A DNA stretch of 64,000 nucleotides from positions 396,465,154 through 396,529,153 of the forward strand of contig JARDYH010000001.1 of assembly GCA_029215795.1 (NCBI GenBank), read 5' to 3'. The stretch is from Anniella stebbinsi. Its lineage: Eukaryota; Chordata; Lepidosauria; Squamata; Anniellidae. The position numbers and the translations under genes are program-made. The notes beneath the pieces were generated by a model. That model was not told where the DNA came from. It was given only the letters and a program-made list of their open reading frames with translations, and did no database searches. Below are positions 11,258 to 22,805 of this stretch, piece after piece; the first letter of the stretch is position 1, and each line of letters opens with the position of its first letter.

Positions 11258-11308
11258 CTGAGGAGGAGGAGGAGGAAGAAGAAGAAGAGGAGGAAGAGGA
11301 GGAGGAGA
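11258..11308. repeat. Purine tract (GAG/GAA)n
   Basis: Continuous GAGGAG/GAAGAA trinucleotides. It gives poly-Ser or poly-Glu frames, which are not taken as coding. Confidence 0.9.
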
Positions 11309-11890
11309 CAGCTCCAGTGCCGGGCTGGCCACCTCTGCCGGACCCATGAGCAGCTGATCTCGGACACAGCTCACATCCTGGCAAAGGAGCCCTTAAGCCA
11401 AGATGGAAGGGGGGCATGGGACAAAGAACACACGTCTTCCTTAAAGCTTCAGGGATCTCCAGTTGTGCCTTGAGTGACAGCAGAGCAAAGCGAGTGCCCG
11501 GCTACTGACGCCTGACGCTACATCGGAAAGCAAAGCCAGCCAGCCAGGCAGGCAGAGAGATGTGGATTGCTTCTTTCCCTTTTCGTCTTGCAAGGCGGAT
11601 CTCGTGGCGGGTGCCTTGAGATGCTCCTGTTGGCTGCCCAGCAGGGAGGGGTGTTCGTGTGTGTGCGTGCGCGCGCACTCGTGCACGCTGCAGCTGACTG
11701 ATCCACGTCCTCTCCTGCTAGTGAGCGGTACAGAACTGCGCTTGTCCCTCCAGCAGCCTCGACGTCTGCCAGCTTGAAGGCGATTGCTCAGCTTAAAGAT
11801 GCTTGGCTTGTGCTGTGTCAGAAAATAGGGCGGAGCTTGCCCAGAGCAGGAGGATTTAAAGGGACAGTGCTTCAGGCAGGCAGCTGTGAG

Positions 11891-11920
11891 TGGTGTGTGT
11901 GTGTGTATATATATATAATA
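11891..11920. repeat. (TG)n(TA)n microsatellite
   Basis: TG dinucleotides pass directly into TA dinucleotides. Confidence 0.9.
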
Positions 11921-11989
11921 CCTGAGGCCATTTTCATAAATCACTGATTTGCTTTTGCTTTTTAAAACCCATTTTCTTAAATGACTGGT

Positions 11990-12025
11990 TTTGTTTTGTT
12001 TTGTTTTTATTTTATTTTATTTAAA
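11990..12025. repeat. (TTTTG)n/(TTTTA)n simple repeat
   Basis: Pentanucleotide T-rich repeat, slightly degenerate. Confidence 0.85.
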
Positions 12026-12779
12026 AATCTTCTTTCTGAAATGTAACTTTTATGTTAAAAATAAATGTTTGGCTTCAGATTGGGTCTGTAGTAGAGATGG
12101 ATATATCTGTCAGTTTCATTTTCTTCCATGTTTGATGAGGATGATGAAAATCTCTCCATTTCGTTTATGAAGAAATCTGCACATTTTTGGTAAGTATTTC
12201 ATCAATACTGAACTGAATGGGAATTTTCAACCTAGTCCAAGAAGTGCTGCTGATCCCGGCCTGGAGAGGATCCTGATGTACTTGGATGTTGTGACTAGGC
12301 CTGGCTGTTCCCATTATCTCCTGCATACTGGAAGGTGCAACTGAGATTGGTGGTCATGGACTACTAAACCTTGTTGAGTGCTGCTCCCAGTACACTTTTG
12401 ACCTCAGGAATAACAGAATGTATCCTGCGATGGCTCAGGCTCTTCTGGAATAATTGGCTGTGCATTGGGGATGTATACCTTTCATAGATGTTGTCAGCAA
12501 TCACATGATTGGCTCCGGCCATTGTTCTAGGCACCACACTGTTTAGGGAAGATATAGAGAAATTGGTCTAAAAGCCTTGATCTTCAAGTGGTGGTCAGAA
12601 GCTGATTTGAAGCAGGTTGTAACAGCAGAACTACCACCATAAAAATATCTGGTAATAAATAAATAAATAAATAAGGATCGGACCCTGAATACATGCTTAG
12701 GGCAAAGAACCATGCTAAATCAGATCAAAGGCCTATCTGGCTCCCTGTACGTTTGTGTGTATGAACCTACCCAAATACT
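12026..12779. other. Intergenic DNA with one diverged interspersed repeat
   Basis: 12095-12235 shares atgaagaaatctgca plus tttttggtaag with 5025-5062. A short (AAAT)n lies at 12654-12673. Nothing else recognised. Confidence 0.4.
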
Positions 12780-13165
12780 ATTATCTTCACCTGAGGTCTT
12801 CATCCAAGATTTGGAGCATGGCGATAAGGGATAGGGTCCTCTCGGTGGTGTCCCCACAAATGATGGAGCATTCTTCCCAGTGCAACCTGCCTGCCATCGT
12901 CATTGTCATCTTTCAGGTACCAGGTTAAAATGTTCTTCTGCTGCCAGGCATTTGACAGCATATGATGATATTGTTAACAAGTCCTGGGATTTTTTTATTA
13001 TCATTGTCAATTGTGCAAAATTGTTTTATATTTATGTATGCAACTACTTTTATATTGTGTTATGATGTTGCTTTTTTTAAAAAAAAAGGATTTTAATCTT
13101 TGTAAGCCAACCAGAAAGCTTTGTCTATTGGGCAGAATAGAAATGTAATGAATGAATGAATGAAT
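12780..13165 (+). mobile_element. L2-like LINE 3' end
   Basis: A decayed ORF2 C-terminal segment (cttttcaggtaccaggt region) is followed by an AT-rich 3' UTR with tttgtaagccaaccagaaa and gggcagaatagaaatg, ending in (AATG)n at 13147-13166. The layout matches the LINE ends at 9596 and 50531. Confidence 0.6.
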
Positions 13166-13169
13166 CTAG

Positions 13170-13285
13170 CCAATCACACAGAGGCCAACCACCCGCATGT
13201 AAGAAGCCCACAAGCAGGACATGAATACAATAGTATCCTCCTGTTCATGCTCCCCCAGCGTACTGCCTCTGATGCTAGAGGTAAG
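13170..13285 (-). mobile_element. CR1 LINE 3' fragment
   Basis: cagaggccaaccacccgcat, then aagcccacaagcaggacatg and gtactgcctctgatgctag, match the inverted CR1 tail at 19806-20085 and 45188-45404. Fragmentary. Confidence 0.65.
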
Positions 13286-14112
13286 ACTGGGTCTACTGCA
13301 CATCCATGTAAATGCATGCACATGAACACGAAAGCACTACCAAGACACCATACAATGCCAAGCCCACCACAATGAGCTTCTCACATGCACTGCCCACTGG
13401 TGAGGCTTTATTTTGAACTGTTGGTTACAGATTAAGGGGTGTTTATACTTTTTTTCCCTGCAAATCCTTAACCTGGAGAACAAACACCTCCTGGGCTAGA
13501 TAAGGACAGGCTATTGCTGAATAAATCAATATGGCAAACAGAGTAGAGCCGTCAGCAATATGTACACTTGGGGTAGATCTTGAGTCATGAACCCTGATAT
13601 GAGAAAAGAGGTGTTAAAAGTGTCCTCCCCTTTCCATTTTCATTTGTGTCAGAGGCTATGAAAAACCAGACCCGGTACAAAGAGCAGTGTAAAAATGGAG
13701 ACACTTATTCTGATGCTTCTGTCCATTCAGCTCATATTCCTAAAAGAAAAAAAAAAGAGGAAAAGAATCACAGAGTACCTAATGCTGAAGAGGATATTTA
13801 AGGCTTTATTATTCTGTAGTGTAGGCTGTAGCTTCAGAACTGGTGACTAGGCTCCACTGATGGATTAATCACCCTGAATTGTTATGAGAGGTGCATTTTA
13901 TGGCCTCTCATCACATGCTTTCTCTCTCTCCCCCTTCTCTGTCTTCCCTGCATGTTTATTTATGATTTTTGTTAGAATGTGATTCATTGGATATTTTGCT
14001 CTGGCAGGAACAAAGAGTTTCCAGTGATATGTTCTCCCTGCTCTTTTCTGTTTGGTGTTTCAAGTCCTTACTGTTGCAAACTCCCAAGTCTTTCTGTTTC
14101 TGCGTCTTCCAA
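13286..14112. other. Single-copy intergenic DNA
   Basis: No transposon, exon or RNA gene recognised. Confidence 0.5.
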
Positions 14113-14292
14113 GCTCCAGTATCAGAGGCAGTAAGCCTATATATACCAGTTGCTGGGGAACCTGAGCAGGAAGGTACATGTCCTGCTTGCAGCCCCCTGG
14201 CCAACAGCTGGTTGGCCATCGTGTGAACAGAGTGCTGGACTAGATGGACCCTTGGTCTGATCCAGCAGGGCTCTTCTTCTGGTCTTATGCCA
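14113..14292 (+). mobile_element. CR1 LINE 3' end
   Basis: Diagnostic segments: agtatcagaggcagtaagcc, cagttgctggggaacc, gagtgctggactagatgg, gatccagcagggctcttctt. It ends in TCTTATG-type short repeats, as CR1-group 3' ends do. No ORF remains. Confidence 0.8.
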
Positions 14293-15219
14293 AGTGGCTA
14301 TTTCTTTCTCACACACATCTATCCCCTCCTATCAGCTGGAGGGGTGCCATCTGGACCAAGTTCTGATGGGTATCTCATTAGAAACCACAGGGAGGGCTTC
14401 AGCCATCAGGATATCAATAGCTCCCATAGGTGAAAGGAAACACTGATTGACCATCCTGGGTTATTAAACAGGAATCTGCCTAATGAAGAAAGGGTTGGCC
14501 AACAGCCATTACAAGATGTTACTCCTACTCCCCTTTTCTATTTGAAGACAACCTGGCCAATCAACACACCAGCAACCTACATCTGAGAATAAAAAAAATG
14601 CAAATCTCAGCAGCTCGGAATGCTCACCTCAAAAACCAGGTGAACATTACTCTGTGGAGTGTTCTTTTCCTCCTTAGATTAAATTCTGAGAAGGAAAGGG
14701 CCTTCAGTGCTGCCTCTGTGCCACCCACATTTCTGCATCCAAACCCACTTTTCTCTTTCTCCCAATTACTGCTGCTGCTGCTCTGGAAACAGCAGAATGG
14801 TAGAAAGAAGGACGATCGCTCTCGTCCTCAGCTTTTGGACTCTTGACATGCTGCTATAGCTGTGTGGCAGGCACCAGAAACTCTCCAGGAAGTAATTTTC
14901 CCAGTTTAATGACACATTTCAGCAGCTACGGGGAAAATTTTCCCAGTGCTCCTGGAACCTGGTGTGCAGATATACCAGCAAATCAGGCATCAAGAGGAAA
15001 GAGCTTCCTTCCTCCTTCCTTAATTGCTTCTACTGGAGCAGCATGGAAAGTAAGTAGGTGGGAGGGACTCGGGATGTACGGGAGTTTTGTTTCAGTTCCC
15101 AAATTACCTGAAAATGCCCCGAACGTGAATGGCAGTCCATGCGCTCCAGAAATGTCCAGAAATTCCCAAATTTGCATTCAAATTCAGAAAATGTGCACTT
15201 TAAATAATGAACATTTTTA
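14293..15219. other. Single-copy DNA with a probable old repeat at 15060-15215
   Basis: The segment 15065-15215 (gggatgtacgggagttt and adjoining aaatt-rich sequence) looks like an eroded MITE, but no matching end is found. The rest is unassigned. Confidence 0.35.
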
Positions 15220-15223
15220 AAAA

Positions 15224-15225
<2 letters not shown>

Positions 15226-15254
<29 letters not shown>
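15226..15254. repeat. (TA)n microsatellite
   Basis: Uninterrupted TA dinucleotides. Confidence 0.95.
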
Positions 15255-16261
15255 GCTTGGAAGTCCACCTTTTTTACACTGTAGTCAATGGAGGAAAAGT
15301 GTGTCCTTTGGAAAAGATGAACACAGAAACACACACTTTCCCTGTTTCAAACCTGCACACTTTTCCTCTCTGAACGAAAAACAGGTCACAAATGAGAACA
15401 GGAGCAAGCTGAACTGAGCATCCATGTGATGTTTGGAGAGTTTTGGAGATCATGAGCATCCCTGGGAAGAGTGGGGGAGGACCTGGACAGGTATCTAGTG
15501 GGTTGATTGGCGGGAGTGCTTGATGACTCATGGGGTCACTTAGGTAATGGATTGCTGTGACAGGGTCTATTTTCTGAGGTTTGGGGAAAATACTTATCCA
15601 ACCCCCTCTTGAGGCTGACTAGGGGCATTCTCTGCCCATTATTAGTTTTAAGTGGTATTATGATGGCTGTTGTGGATGATTTATGAACTCCTCCTGTTTC
15701 AGAAGCCAGGTCAGGAGAGGCTTTTGCAAGGTAAATGGGCACTGAGCATAGCAGCCAAAAAGCCTTTGCTATGCTTTTCCCCTGAAGATGTGAGAAGATG
15801 TTTCAAGTATCCATGACTGTCCCCGTTTTCATCTGTGACATGCTTGGACATTCCGATGCCTTGTAGACTGCTAATGATTACTTCTCCACTGACATGTGTA
15901 GCAATTGCTGCACACTTTCTTCTTCACACTCAATTTTATATTGTTTTTGCTCTGTCTTGACCCAGTTGTTTGAACATATTTTTGAACCTCCCCACCCCCA
16001 CCCTTTATTTTTGCTCCACTAGTCATGGAAGCTGTTAAACTCAGCTAAGGATGATATATAGGCACAGATTGTGTTAGTACTTGAGTGGCCTTTGATATTC
16101 TAATGATTTGTGATGGGGAGAATATGGGTTGCTTTTGCTGTACTAACAAGTCTTATTGGGTTAGATGGACCATTGAGCCGGTGTGGAATAAAATAGTTTC
16201 ACATGCCTGTCATGTAGGCTGTATTGTCTATCTTCAGGGTAGGAAGGGAACAGGAAAGGGA
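15255..16261. other. Single-copy intergenic DNA
   Basis: Nothing recognised on either strand. Confidence 0.5.
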
Positions 16262-16269
16262 CTACATCT

Positions 16270-16592
16270 CAGCAGTAGTATGCATAAGCAGTGCCCTGCT
16301 GGATCAGACCGAGTGTCCATCTAGTCCAGCACTCTGTTCATACAGTGGCCAACCAGTTGTTGACCAGGGACCCACAAAGCAGGACGTGGTGCAACAGCAC
16401 CCTCCCACCCATGTTCCCCAGCAACTGGTTCACACAGGCTTACTGCCTCAGATACTGGAGGTAGCACATAACCATCAGGGCCAGTAGCCACTGATAGCCT
16501 TCTCCTCCAGGAATTTATCCAACCCCCTTTTAAAGCCAACCGAATTGGTGGCCATCACTACATCCTGTGGCAGTGAATTCCATAATTTAACT
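16270..16592 (-). mobile_element. CR1 LINE 3' end
   Basis: Reverse-oriented CR1 tail: gccctgctggatcagaccg, tctagtccagcactctgttc, gcaactggttcacacaggc, cttctcctccaggaattta, ggtggccatcactacatcc. About 320 bases remain. Confidence 0.8.
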
Positions 16593-16700
16593 TTGCATTG
16601 CAGAAGGTCCCAGATTCAATGCCCAGCATCTCCAGGTAAGGTTGTGAAATAATCTTGCCTTGAACTCTGGACAGCCGTTGGAAGGAAGATCAAATAACAG
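16593..16700 (+). mobile_element. tRNA-derived SINE fragment
   Basis: ttgcagaaggtcccagattc, then aatgcccagcatctccaggt and gccttgaactctggaca, match a squamate tRNA-headed SINE (Pol III B-box-like GATTCAATGCC). Related fragments lie at 32122 and 53911. The A-box portion is missing. Confidence 0.6.
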
Positions 16701-17377
16701 CATGCAGGAGCTGAAGGGATAACAGACAGGATACAAGATGAGAGTATTCAGAGTTACATTTTATAATTGCTGTCACCATTCTGGGGTACTTTAAAGAACA
16801 CACACACACCACACACACGAAGAAGAAGGCATCCCAAATGGACTTTTTTAAGCAGCCAGGAGCTTCGGCTTTCCCATCCCTGTGGAGCTGCCTTGGAGTG
16901 CAATCAATGGCTCCATTGCTCTATAATAATGCGTTTCTTAAAAGCATTATGAAATCAATAAATGCTGTTCCAGATTGCGGTGATGGTGAACCAGACTCAG
17001 AGGAATCAAAGAACAGCCAGAAATTTGTATTTTCCTGCAGCTGCACCCCAAAGAGTTGCTGTTGTTGTGTTGCTATCCTCAAACTAAGACTGAAGGCTTA
17101 AATTTCTCCATCTCTCCTGCATCCTATTTACTTGAAATGCCCCATGGCATCGGAGTTTCATCTTATGATGTTGCTCAGTGAAGCAAGAGGCTTGGAGGAT
17201 GCTCCTTGAAGGCCCAAGGCTCTGGCTTGCTGGATGCACCACCAGGAGAATTGGCTCAACTCCTTTGCACAACTCCTTTGTGCAAGCCTAATGGCCAACT
17301 GATGGCACAATGTAAAGATTCAGCAGGACTCCGCTAGTGCTGTTTGAGGTTGTGAGATGATACCATAGGATACCAAT
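16701..17377. other. Intergenic DNA
   Basis: Only a short (CA)n at 16798-16820 is recognised. Confidence 0.5.
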
Positions 17378-17428
17378 CCTCCTCCTCCTCCTCCTCCTCC
17401 TCCTCCTCCTCCTCCTCCTCCTCCTCCT
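17378..17428. repeat. (TCC)n polypyrimidine tract
   Basis: About 17 uninterrupted TCC units, then a short TTC run. The poly-Gly reverse frame over it is not a gene. Confidence 0.95.
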
Positions 17429-18109
17429 TCATCTTCTTCTTCAACTTGGGGAAGGAAGATGAAGTGATATGCAGGAAAGACTGGTAACAGCATGGGTATT
17501 CTGCAATCCCCATTCAAGATTAGGTTCAGATAGATGTCCCCCAGATCTGACAATCTGCAAAACACAGACAGAGCACGTTTAACAAAATCCATTCATCCCT
17601 ACCTGTGAATAAGCCAGATTGAACTCAGCAGGGCTTACTTCTCATTCGACACGTAGAGAGTCAAAGTGAACCATTTCACGAGCCAAAGTGAACCAGAATC
17701 ATCATGCACCATTAGAGAGAAGGGGGCCGGGTGTGTGGGTCAGAGACATATTTGGTTTTGCGTAAACAGTTCAAAAGAGCAATTTCAAAAGCATGCCGAA
17801 TAGGGGAGGGGGGTTGAAACAGATTTTTCACATTTAGATGTCACTTATTTTGTGCTTTTGTCTATGCATCTGATGTCTCACTCCCTCAACATTCATGTTT
17901 GTTGAATTTCAAAATTCAGAGCATGCTAGCAAAGTTGTGACATTCAGTTCCCAAGCAAGGCAGGCAGTATTTTGCCAGCCAAATTAGCACAGTTGACAGG
18001 AAAAGTTGTACTATTAGGGACAAAGCAGTGAAGAGATGCATGAGATATAATCCTAGGCAAATTTGATCCATGCTTGGTCCTCCTTCACCATCAGCTATCC
18101 ATGGCTACT
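17429..18109. other. Single-copy intergenic DNA, possible conserved noncoding segment
   Basis: 17880-18060 is balanced, repeat-free sequence. No coding or RNA signature. Regulatory potential is untested. Confidence 0.35.
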
Positions 18110-18298
18110 AGTCCTGACAGCTATGTGTTGCCTCCAGTAATAGAGGCAGTAAACTTACATACACCAGTTGCTGGGAAATATGGGCAGAACGGTTCTGTTG
18201 TACTGTCCTGTGGGCATCTGGCTGACCACTGCATGATGGACTAGATGGACCCTTGACCTGATCCAGCATGGCTCTTCTTATGTTCTTATGTTCTTACC
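18110..18298 (+). mobile_element. CR1 LINE 3' end
   Basis: Carries the same diagnostic segments as at 14113, ending in tandem TTCTTATG octamers (18280-18297), the short terminal repeats typical of CR1. Confidence 0.8.
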
Positions 18299-18330
18299 AT
18301 AACATAAGATAGCAGGAAGAGGAAAGCCTG

Positions 18331-18396
18331 AAGAAGCCAAGAATCCAGAATCAGAAGAAGCCAAGAACCAGGAATCAGAAGAAGCCAAGACCAAGG
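18331..18396 (+). repeat. 24-bp tandem repeat, 2.75 units
   Basis: Units AAGAAGCCAAGAATCCAGAA+TCAG, a second with two substitutions, and a partial third. It reads KKPRIQNQ-like in one frame, but no surrounding ORF supports coding. Confidence 0.85.
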
Positions 18397-19805
18397 ATGT
18401 CCATCATTGCCTAAGCAAAGGTTCTAGCCTGGGTGGCTGGAGTTATTCCAGTCCCTGGGAACCATTCACTGTCCTGGAAGATACTCCAACCTTCCCCACA
18501 CTATTTCTCCTTGTCTCTCTTTGTTCTTTTCCAAACTAAACAATGCAAACCATGGGAAATGCCAGTGATTCCACTCATGCAATGCTTCAGTTGGGGCATA
18601 ACCAATTACGGGTCTGACCTATCAGTTGAAGAGCAGCAATTTTGAGTATGCTCTCCTGGACCTTCAGTCACTAGGAGCATTTCTACATGAGACTTTTATT
18701 GCACACTCAGGACTGATCACTCATGGAAGTTTGCAGGGCTTTTACATGATGTTGTCAACCTCCACAGCATCCTACATTTTTAGAGCTGTATCCTGGTTTT
18801 TAAAAGATCAGAGATAAGCCAACAACAAACGTTAATGTGAGATATCGGCAGTGTGTAATGACAGTGTTGTGCTTTAAGACAGCCACTAGATGGCACTGTA
18901 TAATGAGACATGTGGAACATTGCCAAGAAAGGAAATTTTCATTTCAAATCACTTGTCCCCTGTGTAAAGGAGCCCATTGTAAACCTGCAAAGAAACCAGA
19001 AGCAGAACCCCCCGGTAAAGATGCAGGATTTCAGCCGTGTGTCATGAACCTCTAAGGGTCAGTATATGAAAGCAAAGAGCCCCCCCACACACACACACTC
19101 CAGTTCACACAGGCAGAGAACAACAATGCGCACACAAATGAACTCAGCAAGATCTACAACACAGGCTCTCTGCTTCACAGCTGTCATGTCTTCTTTCATG
19201 GTGTTTGACGCATCGCTGTGTAATCTTCCAGGTCTTCTCTTGCCACCTGTCACTAGAGAAGACATAATTTCTAATTAAACACAACTATTTGCCAAGCAAT
19301 TTTTCTTCGTTTTTGTATTTTGACTTCCAGTGCCAGTCATTTTTGCAGGAGTTTGTCAAATCCCTTTTCTTCCAGGATTATCTGTGTAAGATGTGCAGAT
19401 ACAGAAATACGGTACTTGCTATCAGTTCGTGCTTCAGGTGTGCGCTGAATTCCAGCGGCTGCGAGAGGCATGCTGGAAATATATCAAATTTATTAAAATA
19501 TATTAATTCAATCTTGGTTAATCCTGGCCTGCTTAAGCCAATGGAATGATGTTACTCAACCCTGCAGTTAGGAGGAGGAGGAAGTCAGGAGGAGATCCTG
19601 GTGCAGGCCAGGTGGCTGGTGTGTGACCAGGACATATGGATTTCTTTAGATGGAAGTGCCTCTTCCACGGATCCTACTGGCACCACTTACACCATATTCA
19701 CTTGCACCTCAGTGGCTCGAAGTGGCTCTATATGAACTGTAGAGCAAATGGTAGCACATGTGAAAACAGCCGTTCAGAGGGGAGAAAATAACACAATGCT
19801 GAATG
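18397..19805. other. Single-copy intergenic DNA
   Basis: No exon or transposon recognised. Short (CA)n at 19084-19098. Confidence 0.5.
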
Positions 19806-20085
19806 ACATAAGAACAAGGGTTCATCTAGTCCAGCACTCTGTTCCCACAGTGGCCAACCAGCTGCCCATGAGAAACCCACAAGCAGGACATGAGTACAAC
19901 AGCACCCTCCCGCTCATGTTCCCCATCAACTGGTGTACCTGGGCCTACTTGAAGTAGCATGTGACCATCAGGAGTAGCACCTGTTGATGCCTCCTCTTCC
20001 AGGAATTTGTCCAACCCACTTTTAAAGCCATCCAAATTGGCCATCACTATACCTTGGGGTAGCAAATTCCAGAGGATGCCCCTGG
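19806..20085 (-). mobile_element. CR1 LINE 3' end
   Basis: Inverted CR1 tail: catctagtccagcactctg, cacagtggccaaccagctg, aagcaggacatgagtacaac, ttttaaagccatccaaattg. About 280 bases. Confidence 0.8.
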
Positions 20086-21078
20086 TAGAGGCAGCAATTC
20101 ACATGTCCCCACTGAGGACTCAGAATAATGGAGAACTTTCATAAAGATTGGACAGAGAAATGCGTAACTTGATGAGTAAATGACTATTTGTGTTGGGGTA
20201 CGTTTGTCCAACATAGAAGAGACATGCTGCTCATGCTTCCTTCTGAGTAGACATACAGAAGCATGGAATTTGGGGTCCTATTTTTTTAGCGCTGTTGAGT
20301 GGTTCAGTCCTGCTTAATTATGAGTGGTTAAGTCCTGTTTATTTATGAGTAGACATGCAGAGGTTTGCCCTGCTTATTTCTGGGAAGAGTTGCCTCTGAG
20401 CATGTACAAAGTGCCCCTTTACAGCCACTGTTGAGAAAGCCTAACCACCTCCCAAATATCTAGGTTTAGGGATTTCCATGAAGCAGCCTTGTTTAAAATT
20501 AAGCAGTCCATGTGTCACCCCTGCTGTTTTGAAATAGCATGGGGGGGGGGGGAAATAAGTCAGGATCACATTTCTCTAACATATGTGCTTTACTCTCTTG
20601 CTAATTGCCAGCCAAGTCCCGGTGGAAATGAGCTCTCTTTAAGCCAGCCGGCCCCCAACTTCCATGTACATCCGCTGTTTGCACAGCTAAAACTCAGTTC
20701 AACATGATCCCTGCCTGGATACTACTCCTCACACGCGGGGGTGATTAATAGAGCTTCTCCGGTAAAACAGAAGGCCATTAAGACCTTTTAATATTTGCTT
20801 TCCTCACTCCCTACCTCCTTCATTTCATAGTTCAATGCAAGTTTTGTGTGTTTTTCCCCCAGTGAGGAATTAATAAGCGAGGAAAGCTATATTGATTTTG
20901 GACACGGTCGTGGGTTTCGCCCAGAGTTTGGAAGAGAGTCACTGAGTTACTGGAGGGGGAGCTCCTCCTGCTCCTTCCCACTCATACTTTTCATGTGCGG
21001 GGGTGTTTTCATGCAGCCTGCCCATGCGTTTACTGTTGTGACAGTATTGGCCCTTTGCGTAGGGAAGGGCCAACTCAC
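20086..21078. other. Single-copy DNA; candidate conserved noncoding segment at 20620-20900
   Basis: No repeats recognised except a poly-G at 20542-20552. 20620-20900 is balanced, non-repetitive sequence (ggccattaagaccttttaat) that might be regulatory, on appearance only. Confidence 0.35.
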
Positions 21079-21079
21079 A

Positions 21080-21513
21080 TGGGCCCTTTCTACACCTAAG
21101 GGTGTAGAGGGAGAGAGGGGGAGGATCACAGACTAACCTGCTTCTGCGATCCTCCCCCAACATCTAAACAATGATGTCGCACCCGCCTTTTTTTTTTTTA
21201 ATGAAGCTGGAGCCGGGAGCACAATTGTGCTCCTCCAAAAGCCCCACTTCCCCCTGCCCCGATGTCCCTGGTCTCCCCCCGGACCAGCTCTACCCCTATT
21301 GATGACCCTTGCTACTAGTGGGGAGGAGGGAAGAAGCAGGGACGAGCGGCCACAATGCCCAAGCTCCTCAGGATTGTACCGGAACTGACGGGAAAATCTG
21401 GATAACTGGGGTTGTCCCTGCCTCCTCCTGGGATCCCCTGTGCATCGTTTGGATGCACAGGGATGACCCAGTGATGACCCAGGGGAAAAAAGGCAGGTAT
21501 AGACATGGCCTTG
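21080..21513. mobile_element. Non-autonomous DNA transposon, about 430 bp
   Basis: Left end GGGCCCTTTCTACACCTAA and right end GGTATAGACATGGCC are loosely inverted. The interior holds an inverted pair (ggagcacaattgtgctcc) and a CCTTTTTTTTTTAAT hinge. The elements at 33026 and 41610 share this plan (CTACACC/GACACC end, poly-T hinge, GCGCAATTGTGC-like centre). No coding sequence. Confidence 0.5.
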
Positions 21514-21599
21514 ATCTATTTCATCGGTCACTCACCCCACCGCCATTCACTCCCACTCAATGTTGCTGCGTGAGCTTCTTACGTGGCCCATGAGCACCT

Positions 21600-21862
21600 G
21601 ATGATGAGTGGCCGGCAGCTGTCCGCCCTCATTCAGAGCCTACATCGTATGTAACAATGGAGGCTTTAGAAATGACATATCTCCCCCATTGTGTAAAGGG
21701 TGGCCATAAAAGGCCCCATTCATGCAAGAGTAAAGATGTAAATGCTCCATTGCATAAATCCAGCTTTTATAGCTGCCATTTATGCAGCGGGGGATTTTAC
21801 ATCATTTTCAGAGCCTCCATTGCCATGCACAATGGAGGTTCCGGATGAGGGTGGATGGCCAC
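21600..21862. mobile_element. Palindromic MITE, about 260 bp
   Basis: Arms CCTCATTCAGAGCC ... caatggaggctttag and cagagcctccattg ... caatggaggttccggatgag are inverted. A second inverted pair lies inside (cattgcataaatccagc, gccatttatgcagcg). Noncoding. Confidence 0.6.
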
Positions 21863-22194
21863 TGGGCACCCCCTGGGTCCGGGGGGCGGGGGCAGAGTCC
21901 CTTAACGGGGGGCATTGTATTGCATGGGGAAAGGCTCCGTTTTGGCTTCCCGTGAGTGAAGAGAGGAAGTGGTGGTTGGAGTATCAGTGCCAGCTCCATG
22001 TAATTGAGTGCTCTTGGGCAAGAAGCCTCAATGGGCCTCCTCCTCCTTCTCACCTGTGCCATTGTCCAGCCAGAGTGACAGGCAGGTGGACAAACAGGTT
22101 GGGATGGTGAAGGGGACAAGGAACTTCCAGTGCCCTTGTCAGTAGGGCACTGTTAGGATGTTGGCAGATGCTCAGCCATGCCAGCTGTTGATGC
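21863..22194. other. Intergenic DNA
   Basis: GC-richer than its neighbours, nothing recognised. Overlapping frames on both strands lack family features. Confidence 0.4.
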
Positions 22195-22197
22195 TAG

Positions 22198-22234
<37 letters not shown>

Positions 22235-22805
22235 TATCATCATCATTATTATTATTTATATACCTCCCCATAGCCAAAGCTCTCTGGGTGGTTTACAAAG
22301 ATTAAAAGACTGAACATTAAAAATCAATATATAAAATTTAAAAACATAAAAACATAAAAACAGCTAACGTTTGAAACAATTTTAAACTCTCAGCCAGGCC
22401 AAAGACTCAGCTAAAAATTCAACTTAAGCTGTTAAATGCCTGGGAGAAAAGAAAAGTCTTGACTTGGCACTGAAAAGATAACAATGTTGGTGCTAGGCGG
22501 GCCTCATCGGGGAGATCGTTCCAAAATTGGGGAGCCACCACAGGGAAGGCCCTTCCCTTTGTTGCTGTCCTCTGAGCTTCCCTTGGAGTAGGCACCCAGA
22601 GGAGGACCTTAGATGTTGAGTGTAGTGTTCGGGTAGGTTCGTGTTGGGAAAGGTGTTTCATCAGGAACTGCAGTCCCAAGCCATGTAAGGCTTTATAGGT
22701 TAAAAACCAGTTGGAGGACAGGGCTGCATGTACCCTGCTGTCCCATAGAGGATGCCTCCCTCTTGCCAATGATGGAGTAAGATTCAACTGCCAGTCCAGG
22801 TTTTG
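22195..22805 (-). mobile_element. L2-like LINE 3' end with ORF2 C-terminal fragment
   Basis: The reverse frame (22419-22700) contains ALHGLGLQFLMKHLSQHEPT, VLLWVPTPREAQRTATKGRA and APQFWNDLPDEARLAP, ending KTFLFSQAFNSL. This is the C-terminus of an L2/CR1-like ORF2 protein. The 3' UTR follows (gtaaaccacccagagagctt on the minus strand), then an (ATG)n tail at 22195-22250. Nearly intact frame, strongly 5' truncated. The same family lies at 55905-56390 (minus). Confidence 0.85.

Larger units (their letters stand above)
10850..11930 (-). promoter_or_regulatory. Candidate CpG-island promoter / noncoding 5' exon of INSYN1
   Basis: About 20 CpG dinucleotides fall within 11505-11780, far denser than in neighbouring single-copy DNA. 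A GC box (GGGCGG) stands at 11828-11833 and a TATA-like TTTAAA at 11855-11860. The region is free of recognisable transposons, apart from a GAG-repeat tract. It lies about 3 kb upstream of the INSYN1 ATG on the same strand, a typical distance for a noncoding first exon. The transcription start and donor site cannot be fixed from sequence alone, and a divergent noncoding transcript could share it. Confidence 0.45.
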
